DNA of 64,000 nt from Pycnococcus provasolii. Lineage: Eukaryota > Chlorophyta > Pseudoscourfieldiophyceae > Pseudoscourfieldiales. Positions 48,501 through 58,881 of the stretch are shown here, one piece after another; positions within the stretch are counted from its first letter, which is position 1, and every line of letters begins with the position of its first letter. A program made the position numbers and the translations under genes. The notes below the pieces were generated by a model, which saw nothing but the letters and a program-made list of their open reading frames with translations, was not told the origin of the DNA and did no database searches. The DNA lies in the NCBI GenBank assembly GCA_049487715.1, contig CP150555.1, positions 496,001-560,000 on the forward strand. The letters are read 5' to 3'.

Positions 48501-51500
48501 TCGCCGCCGAAGCAGCAAACGCGGTGAAACTCGTCTTGCGCGCTGCCGTACACGTTCAACACTTCGTTGCCCCAGCCACTGGCCATGTCAACCGGCAGCT
48601 TCGTCGGGCCACTGAGCGTTCTAAAGCGATACGAAAGTGGCTCACCAAATTGGCCCGCGCGGAAGCCTTGCCCTACCACGATAAGCGGCTCGAGGCCATC
48701 GCGAGTCATGAAGAGAGAATCGGCAGGCGCGCTCAGCGTTCCCACGATGGGCATGGTACCGATGGAGCCAGCCGCAACGTAGTCGCGAGCCTTAGCCAAG
48801 TCAAGAACCGGCGGGGAAAGAACGCTCAATTCGACGGTATCGTGGCTCGTTCCGCCATTCACGTCCACCACGGTGTACCTGAACACATACCGCCGGCCCG
48901 GGCGAAGAGTTTCCACGTTCACTATGCAGGAGTCCGATTCCGGAGTCTGCAGCAGAGATGCGGCAAGGCGATCTGCCCCCTTGTCGTCGGCAGCGGCAAT
49001 TTCATTGCCGATTGAAGCCGTGGGCGTCTCACCGTCAATCTGCTGATTTGCCACCAGACTCCAGTATCGGTACGTTACGTCGGCGTCGATGCCACCAACG
49101 GCATCCGCACGCATGCTTCTGCCCAGCAAGGTCAGGGAGTCGAGCGGCACGGTTGCGGCGAGCGCAGCGCCTGCAATCACGCTCGAGCCGCCGCCGGATA
49201 CCGAGATGCCGTACGCACGCACCAACGGCGGCTGGCGCACAACGACATCCGCGTGCACCACGCCGATAAGACCTTGCGTTGTTGGACAAGACAGGGTTGT
49301 GCGGTATGTACCGAAGTAAACGAGGCCACCACATGTGGCAATAGTCGTGTAGATGCCGTTCTCCAGACCCGGATCGTAAGTGACGAGCGATTCCTCGCAG
49401 GCTGGCAGCTGCCTAGTTGAAACGGAAGGCTGGCCACTCGCATCGTGCGTGAAGCTCACAGACCACTCGCATCCACCCTCCACGATGCGCGCGGCGAGCG
49501 CCTCAGCAGAGAGCGGCTCGAGGTGAGGTGCGTAGCTGAAATTCATCTTCACCAAGCCGCGAAACTTAAAGGAGTCAGCCGGCGCACTGATGGTGTAGCT
49601 CCCGTCGATGGGAGAGAGCACCTCGATTGGCGAAAAGTTTAGAGGCACTGGAGGGTTTGGCGGCGGCGGCGGCGGGGGCGGACTTGGGTTTGGAGGCGGC
49701 GGGGGTGGACTTGGTGGTGGCGGCGGGCGAAGCACGCTTTCTATGGAGAACGTGTTCGAACGCCACGCGTCGAGGTGAGGCGGCCTCGGCCATCCAGTGA
49801 CTATCCTGATCAATCGGCTCGCTGTTGCCCCTGAAACGGGATCGCGGACAGAGTAGCGAAGCACGTGCACACCGCCGGCGATGTTTCGCAGCACAACACC
49901 AGCCGCGAAGAGTCTCGTCGACGTTGTGCGGCGAGGCTGGCTGTTCGGCGGCAGAGGCGGGAGAGCATTGTTTGCAATCTGCTCGGCAAGAGCCTCCTCG
50001 CCCTGGTAGTACGGAGGCGGCGGTGGAGGCGGCGGTGGAGGAGCGCTTTCCTCCCGCTCAATCACCAGACGCGGCCGACCTCCATTCTGTGTGATGCCCA
50101 CCTCCTCGAATATGTGCTCTAGCGTCGCCTCGGCAAAGCCGTCGTTCGGCGCGAGCTGCACCTTGATGATGAGTGTTGCGTCGGACGTTGCAAAGATTGT
50201 ATTCATTTCAATGGCATCGTCGTCGTCTCCGAACACGTAGGGCTCGTAGACAGGCGTTGGCGATACAAACTCGAACATTCGCTCGACATTTCCACGAGCT
50301 TCGTAGGTGGAGTAAGCCGAGAAGTCGCTGCCAGGTTTCATGGTGAACGCATACAGCGTCGGCGCTGGATTTGCCAACGCGAGCACGCGTGACGTGTACT
50401 GCGGGAGCACCATGCTAACGCCTGGCACAACCGTTGTCACATGCACGCGCACCGTATAGACCTCGCCAGTAACGCCCAAGCAGCACGCGTTGACAGGCGC
50501 ATTGTCCGGGTTAGCTACGGGATCCACGAGATCGGCCATAGAAACGAAGCGGCTCGCACGCGCCGTCGGTGGAGGCGTCATGTCATGCTCAAAGACGATC
50601 GGCATTGAAACGGACGCGATAACTGATGAGACATTCGCCCCTCGCCACAGCACGTCCGTGGAGTTGATGAGCACCACCTCCGTGCGATTATTGGCGGCGT
50701 CCAGCCGTTCATCGAGAGTCATTCCAATACCGGAGAAAGCGTAGCGTAGCTCGTCGTAGCTAACGGCATCGCGCAAGAATCCGTATGTGGACGTGAGACC
50801 CATGCCAGGGCGGGTAACACGAATAGCCTGGCGTGGCGGTGGCGGCGGCGGGCTTGGAGCCTGGAAGTAAGAAGGTGGTGCCTGCGCAGCATCGCGACTT
50901 GAGATGAAGTTAATCGGCGGCGCATACCGCGCCGTCACGCGCACCGTGTCCTGAGCAACTAAGCTCACTCCGCCCACGCCCTGTGCGGTCGCCTCTACAC
51001 GAAATTCGTACGTGCCCGGCCCCGGCAGCTCGACCGATGCGTGTCCGGACTGCGACGTGTCAATTTCTCCCACGGACGGACCGCTCACTTGATTCCAGGC
51101 GTACGACACCCCAGTGGCTGGCGGTGCATCAAAGGCATTCGGTCCAAGAGCCGACGCGCGTAGCTTTACTGGCCCATGAAGCGGAAGGTCAACAATCACA
51201 TCGCCGCCGATCGAAGCGCCGTACGGAGAACTCGCCGGTGCTGCTTCCAGCGACGCCGCGACGAGGTGAGGCACCGCGACGATGACCTCGCCGTACAGCG
51301 ATGCCGGAACGTACATGGGTGGGAAGCTCTCGTTCAGCAGGGGCAGCATCACCTGCTTGAGCGAGCGCCCCAGAGTAATCGTCTCGTTGGTCGCATTCAC
51401 CTGAGGTGGTAACGGTGACGGGGATGGTGGTGGGGATGGTGGCGGTGGCGGCGGATCGCACCGTGCAAAGCACGTGGCGTTCATCAAGTAGCGTCCTGCG

Positions 51501-54500
51501 GTATGTGCTCGGTACAAGATCGCCGCCAGCTCGATTCGCTCGTTGGGTAATGATGCGTATCCTTTTGCATTGACCTGCGCGGCGGAACCTGGCGGACACA
51601 TAGAAATGGCCCAATCGCAGAACACGATTGGGCACGTCGTGGAAACCCCTTCCGCGTAAACCGTAATCTGCGGCTCTGGATCCTGCGGTGGAGTTGCACG
51701 CCAGGGAATCAGCCACATTGGCATGCCATCTCGATCGAGCATCGGCATTGTCGCGGATGCGTTGGTCGGCAGATATCCCATCGCGGGTGCGCCACGCAGT
51801 TCGCGCGGCGGCGGCGGCGGCGGCGTTGGAGCACTTGGTCGTCTCGGCGGCACAGGTGGCGGAGACGGCGGTGGAGGCGGAGGAGGAGGGGGTGGCAAGG
51901 GAGGACTCGGGAGAGGCGGCGGAGGTGGCGGAGGAGGGGAAGGAGGGGGTGGAGAGACTGCCGGAGGCGGAGGCGAAGGCGAAGGCGGTGGTGGTGGTGT
52001 CGGCGGCGGCGAGGGCTCCATCACGGGTGGTGTCGGCGGCGGCGGGGGTGGAGGCGACGGAAGATTTGCCGCGGCTTTGCACAGGCTCTCCACAACACTT
52101 CCACCCTCGCATACAGGGCATGATGTGCACATCTTCGCCTGGCACATGGCGCATACCTCGGTGAGGCTGAGGCGTCCAAATCGATTCTCCCTGTTGATGG
52201 ACCCCACTAGCTCGGGAAAGGCGGGAACCTCGTTGCCGTCGCCATCTTGTGCTAGGCACGATGACGATGACAACCCCGTGCCGTCATCTTGAGGCGATGT
52301 CGTTTCGTTTTTCTGAGACGACACCGTTTCGTTCTTCTCCTCAAGCTCCCTTCGGCCATCATTCGCCTGTTGAAAGGACTCGCGCGTGTACAGCAGCCGC
52401 ATCATTGGCACGTTCCAACCAGAATTTACTCTGGGCTCGCCATCCTCTCCTCGGCAAACATGCAAACTCCTTGGCATGTCCGTCGTTTTCTTACCTCTTG
52501 CACCAGCAAATGCAAGAGCGTCCGAAACAAAGGTTCCGTACGACGGATCCACACCCACGATGCCGTAGATGCCAGCCAACGCATCAACCGCTGCGGTGTG
52601 GTCAATCCGAAGGAGAAGCATACCCTGATTGTTCGTGGCATTCCACGTGATAGGGTTGTCCAGCGTAAGCACGGCGCGCTCGCCGCCGTTAAGTCCTGCG
52701 CCTCCTGCGACGACATCCGCTGGCCCAAATGCTCGCTTTGTGGGGATGAGGCGATCCACGAGCCCAGGATCCTGATTTGCGCGAGCACGCCCCAGCGCCC
52801 TCGTGGCGGCCTCCTCGTCTGGCACGAACGCATAGCTCACCGACACATCGCGCAGCGGGTGCACTGCACCGGCAAGAGACGGGTAGATGGATGCTGGAAA
52901 TTCCGGCTGGGCACCAGATCGCAGCTCGAGCGCTCGGATCAGAGTTCCAACGCGCATCTGACTCGAATTGAATCCTGGCAGGCCGACGGGAAGGCGCGGC
53001 ACAATGTCCGTCGCCACGTCATAGAGTGCATATGTGGTTGCGCTCAAGCAAGGCCGTCCAAGCACCTCGCCTCCCTTCCCAAACCCAGCCTGCGCAACGG
53101 ATGGCACGCCTAGCGGGGCGATTGCAGTGGCACCGAGAAGGCGCCCACTCGGGGAGGGCAAAATCGCCTCTGTGCCGTTTGGCTCCATTCTCACGGGCAT
53201 CGCGTTGCAGCTGCCACGCCCCCACAAACCACAGAGATCTGCGGCAGTGTTTGACGTTCCCAGGTCGCGCGGCGGCGCTTCAGGTGGCGTGGAGCTCCAA
53301 CGCACCTTCAACGGTATCCGCCCAGTCTCCGCCACTGCTGCTTCTGGCTTGTCGGCATCATCCCACGACGAAGCGATGGTTGTTATGGCGTAGCTATTCT
53401 TTCCGAGGTTATAGCTGCGCGGCGAGAGGAACGTGGTGGTGTCAATCGGTCCTGCAAGTCCCGCCTTCGTGACGACGTCTGACAGCGGCGGCACATCGTC
53501 CTTCGCGAGGGTGGAATTTTTCTCCAGCTTCGCGCCACCAAAAATCACATCGACGACAATAGAGTGCATGCCCGACGCCGGATCGAGCAGGCCTGAAGGG
53601 AGGCTGAAGTCAAAGTCAATGTCGTACCATGCGTCGAGCGGTGCTGCGTTAATCTGCATTGGCCCGGCGGCGAGCACGGGGTGTGCACCAATCAGACGTC
53701 CAAGCGCTGCCGAGGGTGCCTGCTTGGACAAGATGCGCAGCCCGTCGTCGCCGGGCGCGCCCTTGTCGCCAACGAACGACCCATCAGCCGGTAGAGACAT
53801 AAATGCGTACGGGCGAATGAGCACGCGCACGTTTGGCACCGTGAGCGAAAACACGGCGAGGGTTTCGTTGACAAGTTTTGTAGTGATTCCGCGGGCGCCG
53901 AAGACGCCTGGTGTTTGAATTGAGATTCCCGTGAGATTGGCGCCTCGCGGCATATTCGCGAGAAGCTCCGGTGCTGGTAGGAGAATCTGGAAGCGATTGA
54001 ACTTCCTGTCAGACGCAAAGTTCAGCGCCGTGCTCTCCTTGTATGCCATGGGCGGTGCCTGCTCCGGTGGAAACGTCGCCTCACCCGCGCACGGAGGCTT
54101 TCCGTAATGCACGACAACGCGAAAGTTGGAGATGGATGCCTTCAGAGGACCGCGATTGCTTGCACGCAGCTCATATGCGCCGTTCGCCACGAGACCGTTG
54201 AACGCAAAGATCGCAGGGTGATTTATGCGCTCGACACGGTTATCGCTCGTTGCTGCACGTCCATCAAATAGGATGTACGCCGCACCGTCGTGCACGAGCC
54301 GCACCGTGACATCGGCGAGATTTTCGCCCTCAAGATCGATCATGCACTCGAGGCCAAGGACGACGGAATCCGTCGTTGCCGCGCTAAGCTCATAAGCCAG
54401 CTCAAGCGCCTGTGACTTCGTGCCGGTGAGTGGCTCCACGGCGTGCAGTACGGCGGCATCGGTGGCGAGCGTTGCCGATGCCGCGTTGGAGCCGTAGCCG

Positions 54501-55906
54501 GGAAATACCCACTGGCACGCGTCTCCGGTGGATCCCGGCTGGCACTTGCACGTCCCGGTACCACCCTCGAAACTGCATGTACCACGTCCGCCGCACTGCC
54601 GTCCACCATCGAACGGGCACGATCTTGCGCCCGAAACCGCAAACGCCACATCCGCGAATCGGTACGAAGCACTTCCGTCGGTCGTTGTTTCCGTTCCAAA
54701 TCGCAGTGGAGTGAGCTGCAGAATGCGACGCTCGACATTCGTTGCGTTACCATCCGAAGGCCATCCGACGTCCAGCGAAAGCACGTCCGTCGCGCCGGTA
54801 GTTGCATCCAGCACGGTCTTTGTACTTGGCGTGGCGTCGAGCATTGTTGTGGAGAAAATTGCTTTGGTGGTGTTGTATGGCGTAGTGATTTCGTCGATGT
54901 GGTTGAGGCGGTGTGCAAAGACGCCGTCGCGCAGGCTTGCGATGCGCCCACGAATGCTGATGACGAGCGGCTCCACCGTCCCGTCGGACGTTCCGGGGAA
55001 GACGAGAGCGGTCGTTGTGTTCGATGTGCCGCGTGACAGCACGACGCTCTCCGTGTCGTGCGCGACAAGCCGCACGACTGTCCACTTTGCGCCCAGAGCC
55101 ATTCCAGCGTCTGCGAGTGCGTCTGCGTGCGTGGTCGCCTTGCTCGCGTCGAGAGCGCTTGGCAGCCATCCTAGGGCATGTTTCGCGGCGGCGCTCGGCT
55201 CCGCGACGCCATTCAGCCACGCGCCAGACACGACATCCAGAGGGTCTGTCTCCGTCGCGAACGTATTTAGGCGTCTGACCGTCGCGCCGTCCGAGCCGAG
55301 CACACGCATCAAGTCGCGCCCAACCAGTCCGCTCAGCTCCGCTGTTCCAAATCCCTCGCCGGCAATCCACGCACCGCCAAGCCCTCCCGCTGGTCCAAAT
55401 GGCGTGTAACTTGCGCCTTCTGGCGGCGCGGCGCGTGCAAGTTCCAAGGATGCACCTCTCGGTGTTCCTGTGATGACGTACACGTACTGGTACTGTTCGT
55501 CGAGCTCGTCCTCGAACACGCCCTTGATGTCTGCCACGTACCTCAGTGCTTCTCGGCGCAGGAAGAGGGGATCGGCAATAGAGTCAGCATAGGTGGCAGA
55601 GTGGACGCTGGACGGCCGTGTTGCCGTCTCCACCGCCTCGTACACTTCCACTTTGGACGGTGCGTTCATCTTTCGCCTGGAAGCTTGTTCTAGCATGCGG
55701 AGTGACGCCTGCACGGCATCTTCCACGAGTTCAATCTGAGGTTGTCCGTATGACGCTTGCGGGACGTCTTTGAGTCCGACGCGCAAGACGAGCACGTCGC
55801 CGCCCGATCCCTGTACGTAGCTGCGCTGCTGCTGCGTCGTCGCGGACGTCGTCAGCAGGAGCAGCACGAGGCTGCGGAGGTAGATGGCCAAGTGCGTAAT
55901 CATCAT
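45557..55906 (-). CDS. Giant single-pass surface protein with proline-rich linkers and degenerate metalloprotease-like domain
   Basis: The protein has 3,449 residues in one exon. Signal peptide at 1-25. Residues about 60-300 resemble a gametolysin/M6-type metalloprotease end (DPLDVVSGAW, AKHALGWL), but where HExxH is expected the sequence is ELSGLVGRDL, so zinc binding is lost. An EGF-like module (CGGRGTCSFEGGTGTC, about 440-465) follows. Runs of SPPPPPP occur near 1290-1375, 1510, 1690, 2060-2085, 2520 and 3280-3305, as in green-algal wall glycoproteins. SYAWNQVSGPSVGEI begins a PKD/REJ-like region; about 2690-2960 look like cadherin-like beta-sandwich repeats. A single TM helix (about 3325-3347) precedes a 100-residue charged cytosolic tail. 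It is likely an adhesin or wall-associated receptor. Confidence 0.8.
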   Translation of the reverse strand: MMITHLAIYLRSLVLLLLTTSATTQQQRSYVQGSGGDVLVLRVGLKDVPQASYGQPQIELVEDAVQASLRMLEQASRRKMNAPSKVEVYEAVETATRPSSVHSATYADSIADPLFLRREALRYVADIKGVFEDELDEQYQYVYVITGTPRGASLELARAAPPEGASYTPFGPAGGLGGAWIAGEGFGTAELSGLVGRDLMRVLGSDGATVRRLNTFATETDPLDVVSGAWLNGVAEPSAAAKHALGWLPSALDASKATTHADALADAGMALGAKWTVVRLVAHDTESVVLSRGTSNTTTALVFPGTSDGTVEPLVISIRGRIASLRDGVFAHRLNHIDEITTPYNTTKAIFSTTMLDATPSTKTVLDATTGATDVLSLDVGWPSDGNATNVERRILQLTPLRFGTETTTDGSASYRFADVAFAVSGARSCPFDGGRQCGGRGTCSFEGGTGTCKCQPGSTGDACQWVFPGYGSNAASATLATDAAVLHAVEPLTGTKSQALELAYELSAATTDSVVLGLECMIDLEGENLADVTVRLVHDGAAYILFDGRAATSDNRVERINHPAIFAFNGLVANGAYELRASNRGPLKASISNFRVVVHYGKPPCAGEATFPPEQAPPMAYKESTALNFASDRKFNRFQILLPAPELLANMPRGANLTGISIQTPGVFGARGITTKLVNETLAVFSLTVPNVRVLIRPYAFMSLPADGSFVGDKGAPGDDGLRILSKQAPSAALGRLIGAHPVLAAGPMQINAAPLDAWYDIDFDFSLPSGLLDPASGMHSIVVDVIFGGAKLEKNSTLAKDDVPPLSDVVTKAGLAGPIDTTTFLSPRSYNLGKNSYAITTIASSWDDADKPEAAVAETGRIPLKVRWSSTPPEAPPRDLGTSNTAADLCGLWGRGSCNAMPVRMEPNGTEAILPSPSGRLLGATAIAPLGVPSVAQAGFGKGGEVLGRPCLSATTYALYDVATDIVPRLPVGLPGFNSSQMRVGTLIRALELRSGAQPEFPASIYPSLAGAVHPLRDVSVSYAFVPDEEAATRALGRARANQDPGLVDRLIPTKRAFGPADVVAGGAGLNGGERAVLTLDNPITWNATNNQGMLLLRIDHTAAVDALAGIYGIVGVDPSYGTFVSDALAFAGARGKKTTDMPRSLHVCRGEDGEPRVNSGWNVPMMRLLYTRESFQQANDGRRELEEKNETVSSQKNETTSPQDDGTGLSSSSCLAQDGDGNEVPAFPELVGSINRENRFGRLSLTEVCAMCQAKMCTSCPVCEGGSVVESLCKAAANLPSPPPPPPPTPPVMEPSPPPTPPPPPSPSPPPPAVSPPPPSPPPPPPPPLPSPPLPPPPPPPPPPSPPPVPPRRPSAPTPPPPPPRELRGAPAMGYLPTNASATMPMLDRDGMPMWLIPWRATPPQDPEPQITVYAEGVSTTCPIVFCDWAISMCPPGSAAQVNAKGYASLPNERIELAAILYRAHTAGRYLMNATCFARCDPPPPPPSPPPSPSPLPPQVNATNETITLGRSLKQVMLPLLNESFPPMYVPASLYGEVIVAVPHLVAASLEAAPASSPYGASIGGDVIVDLPLHGPVKLRASALGPNAFDAPPATGVSYAWNQVSGPSVGEIDTSQSGHASVELPGPGTYEFRVEATAQGVGGVSLVAQDTVRVTARYAPPINFISSRDAAQAPPSYFQAPSPPPPPPRQAIRVTRPGMGLTSTYGFLRDAVSYDELRYAFSGIGMTLDERLDAANNRTEVVLINSTDVLWRGANVSSVIASVSMPIVFEHDMTPPPTARASRFVSMADLVDPVANPDNAPVNACCLGVTGEVYTVRVHVTTVVPGVSMVLPQYTSRVLALANPAPTLYAFTMKPGSDFSAYSTYEARGNVERMFEFVSPTPVYEPYVFGDDDDAIEMNTIFATSDATLIIKVQLAPNDGFAEATLEHIFEEVGITQNGGRPRLVIEREESAPPPPPPPPPPYYQGEEALAEQIANNALPPLPPNSQPRRTTSTRLFAAGVVLRNIAGGVHVLRYSVRDPVSGATASRLIRIVTGWPRPPHLDAWRSNTFSIESVLRPPPPPSPPPPPPNPSPPPPPPPPNPPVPLNFSPIEVLSPIDGSYTISAPADSFKFRGLVKMNFSYAPHLEPLSAEALAARIVEGGCEWSVSFTHDASGQPSVSTRQLPACEESLVTYDPGLENGIYTTIATCGGLVYFGTYRTTLSCPTTQGLIGVVHADVVVRQPPLVRAYGISVSGGGSSVIAGAALAATVPLDSLTLLGRSMRADAVGGIDADVTYRYWSLVANQQIDGETPTASIGNEIAAADDKGADRLAASLLQTPESDSCIVNVETLRPGRRYVFRYTVVDVNGGTSHDTVELSVLSPPVLDLAKARDYVAAGSIGTMPIVGTLSAPADSLFMTRDGLEPLIVVGQGFRAGQFGEPLSYRFRTLSGPTKLPVDMASGWGNEVLNVYGSAQDEFHRVCCFGGEGRGRVEYVVSATVSFLNDTEITIEPLRVEVYDRPLAKASSFESNSDTASLTLNTTGSFEPDGFEGYAWNVVGVDSYASPPVFVLYDSSAPSVVTTTATSGSIDLGKVSQPVGVSNLVDGGVFLMRLQMKGGGGTSYSESVIAHGTRADFNASAYDALVVPPALLEDALADARILALANKRQPPPSPPPAPGVPPSPASPGVLRNPMLRVLDVTFWMQGVDEFGDPLEPLKSSEAAKSMYPAMQPTSFFSSKQDGGLVFDPYTSEYTVYAPPGALAYALSYELVSGGSSSDPRVSVDFAEFPSAYVVADAVLGCPTGSSPFSEGMALGSGVLCLLSSNLGTTYVPLVTGSNPQMVVYSVDLARGAESTYRVNVLRRSEVEATLLENLALFDGDGTRITTVHPAPFEPCASVFHVTTNSGQVDIRALAKFGSSMRLLGMAGARTVVETNDKAQSATTGDGPAGLEHSLGIVDVPRGARLVVRIAITAPDTYTTRVYSIRLHRYDTPSLVEERSGAEVETYFDDGFCSLASPDKDKQGAAVASVYLGAVASSPAQLANSTEAAFVGRAVAQVIGRPGAGVKASVIRHHIVASVMLVSTASELTWNAPNYVEGAHVGGMYNYVDGRNHSLDELLTRAMKNAVIPPGSDAKVRVLTTTFVSKNGNSTAVTPSDLPTAKKRRMSSRRRLLQGKSGGGSSATMNVRAVLAMDVPPSSIVATEILSNFEASLAAPPDAPQSSSSFSLALRSQGAPLSASLEAVQSMSVLRVAFLLSPGTVEADIEKTLSKAYDPKLLESAAASLPGVLRIVQYFEGASPPPPPPPPPPPPSPPLPPPPPPPSPPPPMPPPPPAPPPNPPSNAYNYDGLFYGIGAGIAWIGVMLLLMGIWKRYGDDVNAWFEARAEAAEASRLVRERESRKREEEKERNRMMMSKSVSPAPATASPEDVVATTADEEATPQWRRAESTLAATERAALRDGATNSRISYL

Positions 55907-57321
55907 GTACGAGTACTTTCTATACTTGTGAGGAGAAGTGGTAAAGCAAGAAGGTTTTTTCTTCTTCTTCTTCTTCTTCGCCAGAGGCTTCTTTCACCAC
56001 CACCACCACAGTCTGCTTCACCCCCGAACGCTGTGAGTTCTGAGGCGTAGTATTCGTTCGAGTTGGGTTTGCTGCTGCGTTGCTGCTGCTGCTGCTGCTG
56101 CTTGTTGTTGTCCACAGCCTGAGAGACTTGAAAGACGCGAAGAAGCGCTGTGGAAGAGAAAAGGATACCACCACCACCACCACCACCACCAGCAGCAGCA
56201 GCACCGGCGTCGACGTCGACGGGCATGAACACTGGTCACCTTCCTCTTTTTGCAATAATGGCCGCGGCCGGCCGGCGCATAAACAGCCTTATTATGTACA
56301 TGCAAGGCTCTCCCGTACTGTATGTACCAAGAACCCGAAAGAAACAGCCTTAAACCCTAACTCTTACTCTTCAAAGCAAACCCGCCCATAGAGGTTGTCG
56401 TTGTCGTTCGCGTTCTCCTTGGGCATTTCCTTGGGAATGGTTTCAACTTTCAACCAATTGCCAATGGGACTTGCTCTTTCTTTCGCCTTGCCCCTTCCTT
56501 GCCTTCCGTCTCCACTGACTGACTGAGTCTCGGGGCGAGACACGGTCCATCACCTCAGTCCATCACTCCAGGTTAGGTACGGGACGGTAGGAAGGGTTTC
56601 GGGTGCCGGCCGGCGTTGCAGCTTGCCCACCGACCGGCCTGGCCTTGCAACTGTTGCAAGTTGCGACTTGCACTTGCAACCGCGTGCATAATTCGTGCAG
56701 ACTTGTTGGTGGACTTGTTGGGTGATCGGCCTGGTCCTGAACTCCTGATCGGCCACGCTCAGGTTGTTTGTTCGTCCCTCCTCCAGAGTCCAAAAGTCCA
56801 GGCCTCAAGGCTCAAGGGGAAGACGATTGGCGAGGTCTTTGGCGAGGAAATCGCAAGTCGTGTCTTGTGCAAGACTCTTTCTTTGGCGGGCAGGCAAGCT
56901 AGGCAAGGCCGCCCGTTCATCCTCGTTTGTGAGCGTGCGCCTCCGAAAACCTGGGAGAGGCAAATGGAGAAAACAGAACGCCTGGGAGAGAAAAACAAGG
57001 ACAAAACAACGGCAATCATAGTACTACGATACCAAAGAGCACAAGCACACAAGGCCCACAAGGCACAGGAGACGAGCACAGGAGAGGTGCACAGGAGACG
57101 AGAGTGCCCTGCTACATACAGTAGATCCCCCGAGCTTTACCTTTAGGAAGTAGGGTAACCCTAACCCTAACCCTAATGGGACACGTGTCCAGAAAAAGAC
57201 ACGTCAGTTTTTCCGTTCGTGACGTCCTTTTGAGTTTTGACGCGCGCCCTCTCATTTTTATTTTATTTTTTACTTTTTTATTTCACACTCGCGTCAGCGT
57301 CAGTCAGTCAGTCAGTCAGTC
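55907..57321. other. Intergenic region with microsatellites and telomere-like tract
   Basis: Tracts include (TTC)n at 55960-55980, (GCT)n at 56081-56101, (CCA)n at 56168-56192, and (CCCTAA)n at 57156-57175. A (CAGT)n run lies at 57300-57320 just before the next ATG. No gene is supported. Confidence 0.5.
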
Positions 57322-58413
57322 ATGGCGTCCTCAATAACGTCCGTGCTGGTTGGCTTGGTGCTGCTGTGCATGCTCGCGCTTGCGCTCAAGGTGCTTGCCA
57401 CCCTGAGCCCCCAGCAGCAGCAGCAGAACATATCGCAATCACACCTCACAACCACGTTCTGGGCGCCTCACCGGCCAAAAGGCTCGCCGCTCCTCCTGAC
57501 GTGGCGAGCGACGTGCTTCGTCTGGGCCACGTACGTGCACGTCGTCATGCTGCGAGAAAGATCCTTCACAGCGCAGTACAGGTTCTACACAGTGTGGTCG
57601 TACTCCATCTTGACGCTGTACTTCGCGGTGGCGACCGCGCACTCGGCGGGTGCGATGTGGTTCGAAGGAAGTGCACGACAAAACAGAACGAGGGTAAAGG
57701 GAAGCGTGTTGACGACCAAGAGAAGTGGTGCAAACGGGAGAACGGCTGACGATGCAACTGCCAGCGAAGAAGACGACGAAGCGGCTGTCATACAGCTCGA
57801 CTACTCGCCGTTCGTTCACAGCGAGTCCGCGACGTCACTAACAGGCGACGACTCTGACATTGTTGCCGACCCGAACTCGTTGCGATCTGCAGGTTTGGCC
57901 ACGGTCGCGCTCTTCAACCTCGTGTGGCTTAACGTCTGGGTCGTCGACACAATTTTGTGGTGTGTGCTGTACCCCATGTACATACAGATGGGGATTGGCG
58001 ATTCCGTGTTCACGTGGCTATCTATCAACCAGCACGCGGTGAACGTCGTGCTCATAGGCGTTGAGGCGCTATGCAACCGCATTCCTGTGATCCCACAGTA
58101 CGTCGCGTACACCATTCTGCTCGTGCTGGTATTTACGTGCATGGAGCTCATCTTGCACGACGAGTACGGAGTGCACTTTTCTTACCCGTTCCAGAAGCTC
58201 ACTTCCGCTGCGCCAGCTTGGTACGCGGCAATCAGCCTTAGCGTCTTTGTTTTTCAGGGATGGGTCGTATTCCTCGACAGGGTTGTGAAGCGGAATATCG
58301 TGAAGTGTTGCGTCGGCGACACCGACGAGGACGACGCCTCGCGCGCGACGACTGGCGCCGCCGAGGGTAATCCTAATGCTGTGGTGGACGAGTCGTCGTC
58401 GCTGCTTCGCTAG
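57322..58413 (+). CDS. Multi-pass membrane protein, AIG1/rolling-stone-like
   Basis: The protein has 363 residues from ATG 57322 with six or seven hydrophobic helices. LTWRATCFVW, FYTVWSYSILTLYFAV, INQHAVNVVLIGVEAL and PQYVAYTILLVLVFTCMELI fit the layout of FAR-17a/AIG1 and rolling stone proteins (a helix with 'W...LYF', a helix with 'N.HAVN', then a YP-containing loop). A charged, disordered loop lies between helices 3 and 4, and the tail ends in ESSSLL, a possible dileucine sorting signal. AIG1-type proteins can be lipid hydrolases; the assignment here rests on pattern only. Confidence 0.5.
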   Translation: MASSITSVLVGLVLLCMLALALKVLATLSPQQQQQNISQSHLTTTFWAPHRPKGSPLLLTWRATCFVWATYVHVVMLRERSFTAQYRFYTVWSYSILTLYFAVATAHSAGAMWFEGSARQNRTRVKGSVLTTKRSGANGRTADDATASEEDDEAAVIQLDYSPFVHSESATSLTGDDSDIVADPNSLRSAGLATVALFNLVWLNVWVVDTILWCVLYPMYIQMGIGDSVFTWLSINQHAVNVVLIGVEALCNRIPVIPQYVAYTILLVLVFTCMELILHDEYGVHFSYPFQKLTSAAPAWYAAISLSVFVFQGWVVFLDRVVKRNIVKCCVGDTDEDDASRATTGAAEGNPNAVVDESSSLLR

Positions 58414-58881
58414 GCACCGCTTCCAGCAGCGCCGTCGCGCTTTGTTGCGCGACTCGATTGGAGTCGCCCTGGCGCGCCTTACTACTCTTAGTTGTAAAAA
58501 TGAAAGAAATTTGATGCAGAGAAATGCGTCTGTCGTGCATCCCTCCAACATAGAAAATCTGCCCTCCTTCTGTGTCGGGAACCCGCCCAGACGAGTCGTC
58601 GCCGAGCCTACACTGGAATTTGCGGCTGCCAGAATGTCGCTGATCTGTTTCTTCTGTGCCGACGCCTGCCTGCCTGCTTGCTTGTTGGTGAGTGACATGG
58701 ATAAGTACTAGGTAATGATTAGGGTAGCACTGTACCAAAGTTGATTCGGGTTAGGGTTAGGGTTAGGGCTAGGGTTAGAGATCTATCTATCTACCTGAGA
58801 TTTCCCTCCCCCCAATCCAACCCAACTTGAGGCGCAGACCGTCCGACGATCGCGCGATTTTCCCCTTCGAAGATACCGGCC
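58414..58881. other. Intergenic region with telomere-like tract
   Basis: A (GGGTTA)n tract lies at 58748-58777 (four to five units, one variant GGGCTA). A short (ATCT)n run follows at about 58780-58793. The rest shows nothing. Confidence 0.5.
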
